Shown: positions 47,067 through 47,943 of the stretch, piece after piece
Position numbering within the stretch: the stretch's first letter is position 1
Layout: the number at the start of each line of letters is the position of its first letter
Assembly (NCBI GenBank): GCA_946407375.1
Contig: CAMJNS010000006.1
Coordinates: 1-47,943 of the forward strand
Origin: an uncultured bacterium
GTDB lineage: Bacteria > Muiribacteriota > Ozemobacteria > Ozemobacterales > Ozemobacteraceae
Reading direction: 5' to 3'
Length of the DNA stretch: 47,943 bases
The notes under the pieces: model-generated
Told to the model about the DNA's origin: nothing
The model's database searches: none
Seen by the model: only the letters and a program-made list of their open reading frames with translations
Translations under genes and position numbers: made by a program

Positions 47067-47504
47067 ATGGCAAATAACAGACAAGATGACTTGTCCTTTT
47101 ATATGAGGATTCCTGCAAGCAAATGCTTCACGAACAATGTTTTATTAACCTTAGAAGGAATATGTGATCATTTTAGTTTTACAGAATCTTCAAGAGATAG
47201 AATAAAAAAGGCATTAGATACAGCATTATCTAACTCTATTGACACTTTTTACAAAAACAATCGTGGTTTGTTTGATTTACATTTTTCTGTTTACAAAAAT
47301 AAATTGATGATTTCTATAGAAGATTATCTATTAAATCATAAAGATGAAATAGAAGAACCAATTAAATCAAATTGTGAATCTGTTAGAAATATGTTAAAAA
47401 CAGTCGAAGAACTTACAGATGGTATGAGTTTTTCTGAAAAACTTGGTCGGAATGCTTGTTATTCTATGTCATTTAATGTTTCTTTCATAGAAAATGAAGT
47501 TTAA
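47067..47504 (+). CDS. RsbW-like (HATPase_c anti-sigma family) protein, divergent
   Basis: FYMRIPASKCFTNNVLLTLEGICDHFSFTESSRDRIKKALDTALSNSIDTF resembles the RsbW/SpoIIAB N-box region; DxGxG box not evident. Confidence 0.5.
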   Translation: MANNRQDDLSFYMRIPASKCFTNNVLLTLEGICDHFSFTESSRDRIKKALDTALSNSIDTFYKNNRGLFDLHFSVYKNKLMISIEDYLLNHKDEIEEPIKSNCESVRNMLKTVEELTDGMSFSEKLGRNACYSMSFNVSFIENEV

Positions 47505-47575
47505 AAATCATAATATTTTAAATTTTACCTCTTGAACTCTTTTCTTTAATGTACTAAGCTATATTCTGAAAATCA

Positions 47576-47604
47576 GAAACCCCGAATTGATTTTCGGGGT
47601 TTTT
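47576..47604. terminator. Rho-independent terminator
   Basis: aaaccccgaa-ttgatt-ttcggggttttt. Confidence 0.9.
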
Positions 47605-47626
47605 AATTTATTGAGAGTGGCTTTAG

Positions 47627-47943
47627 ATGGAAGTAAAACCAAAGATTTCAACATACTTAATAATAATAGTAATTTTCTTGTTTTTAGTTTTAGCTTTAAG
47701 TATATATAGTTTGCTTTCTTCTGAAAAATTAACAGTATTCGCAATCAATACTTTAGCCGAAAAGTTTATTCCTGCTGATAAGCTAAATATCAAAATTGGT
47801 AAAATACAAGGCTGTTTATTAGAGGGAATAAAAATAGACCGAATAAACCTCAAACATGTTAAGCCTAATTTTGAAGCAACCATAAGCAATTTTGCTTTTA
47901 AACCTTCTTACGACAGTATTCTAGATAAGGGTTCAATTCAATT
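47627..47943 (+). CDS. TamB/AsmA-like translocation protein, N-terminal part only (runs off window)
   Basis: MEVKPKISTYLIIIVIFLFLVLALSIYSLLSSEKLTVFAINTLAEKFIPADKLNIKIGKIQGCLLEGIKIDRINLKHVKPNFEATISNF: TM anchor then TamB-like IGxIxGxLLxGIxIxxIxL. Confidence 0.65.
   Translation, partial: MEVKPKISTYLIIIVIFLFLVLALSIYSLLSSEKLTVFAINTLAEKFIPADKLNIKIGKIQGCLLEGIKIDRINLKHVKPNFEATISNFAFKPSYDSILDKGSIQ

Noticed and set aside
1-47943. tRNA, rRNA, prophage or IS element
   Set aside because: No T-loop/anticodon-like clover patterns, rRNA stretches, transposase or phage structural ORFs recognised by reading; a tRNAscan/Infernal run would be needed to exclude divergent RNAs.

Overview
This 47.9 kb AT-rich bacterial chromosomal window is mostly densely packed housekeeping genes. 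I could not fix the host lineage from sequence alone. Left half, mainly minus strand: comEC (partial), comEA-like, a LeuRS-C-terminus-like protein, DUF2225, ligA, a beta-propeller protein, a LivJ-like binding protein, a plus-strand pseudopilin cluster, hfq, a large TPR protein, a tubulin/FtsZ-like giant protein, a BMP-family binding protein and two galT paralogs. Right half, mainly plus strand: the translation/secretion block ffh-rpsP-khpA-rimM-trmD-rplS-lepB-rbgA, then phoH, a 7TM-HD phosphodiesterase, ybeY, a CNNM/CBS protein, DUF502, DUF3048, era, a degenerate cyclase-HEAT protein, an NtrC-type activator, ptsN, an RsbW-like protein and the start of a TamB/AsmA-like gene. The most interesting signals lie outside these genes. 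(1) An apparent type III toxin-antitoxin locus at 39.30-39.94 kb has a promoter, two 36-nt tandem repeats starting at the predicted TSS, a hairpin, and a ToxN/AbiQ-family toxin broken by one in-frame TAA just before its catalytic motif. (2) A predicted sigma54-driven small RNA of about 85 nt lies beside hfq, with a second sigma54 promoter directly upstream of ptsN. (3) A GC-rich chain of nine mini-hairpins and related dispersed palindromic repeats fills the same accessory gap. (4) Several conserved-family paralogs have altered catalytic motifs (GalT HAHSH, LeuRS-like, pseudo-cyclase).
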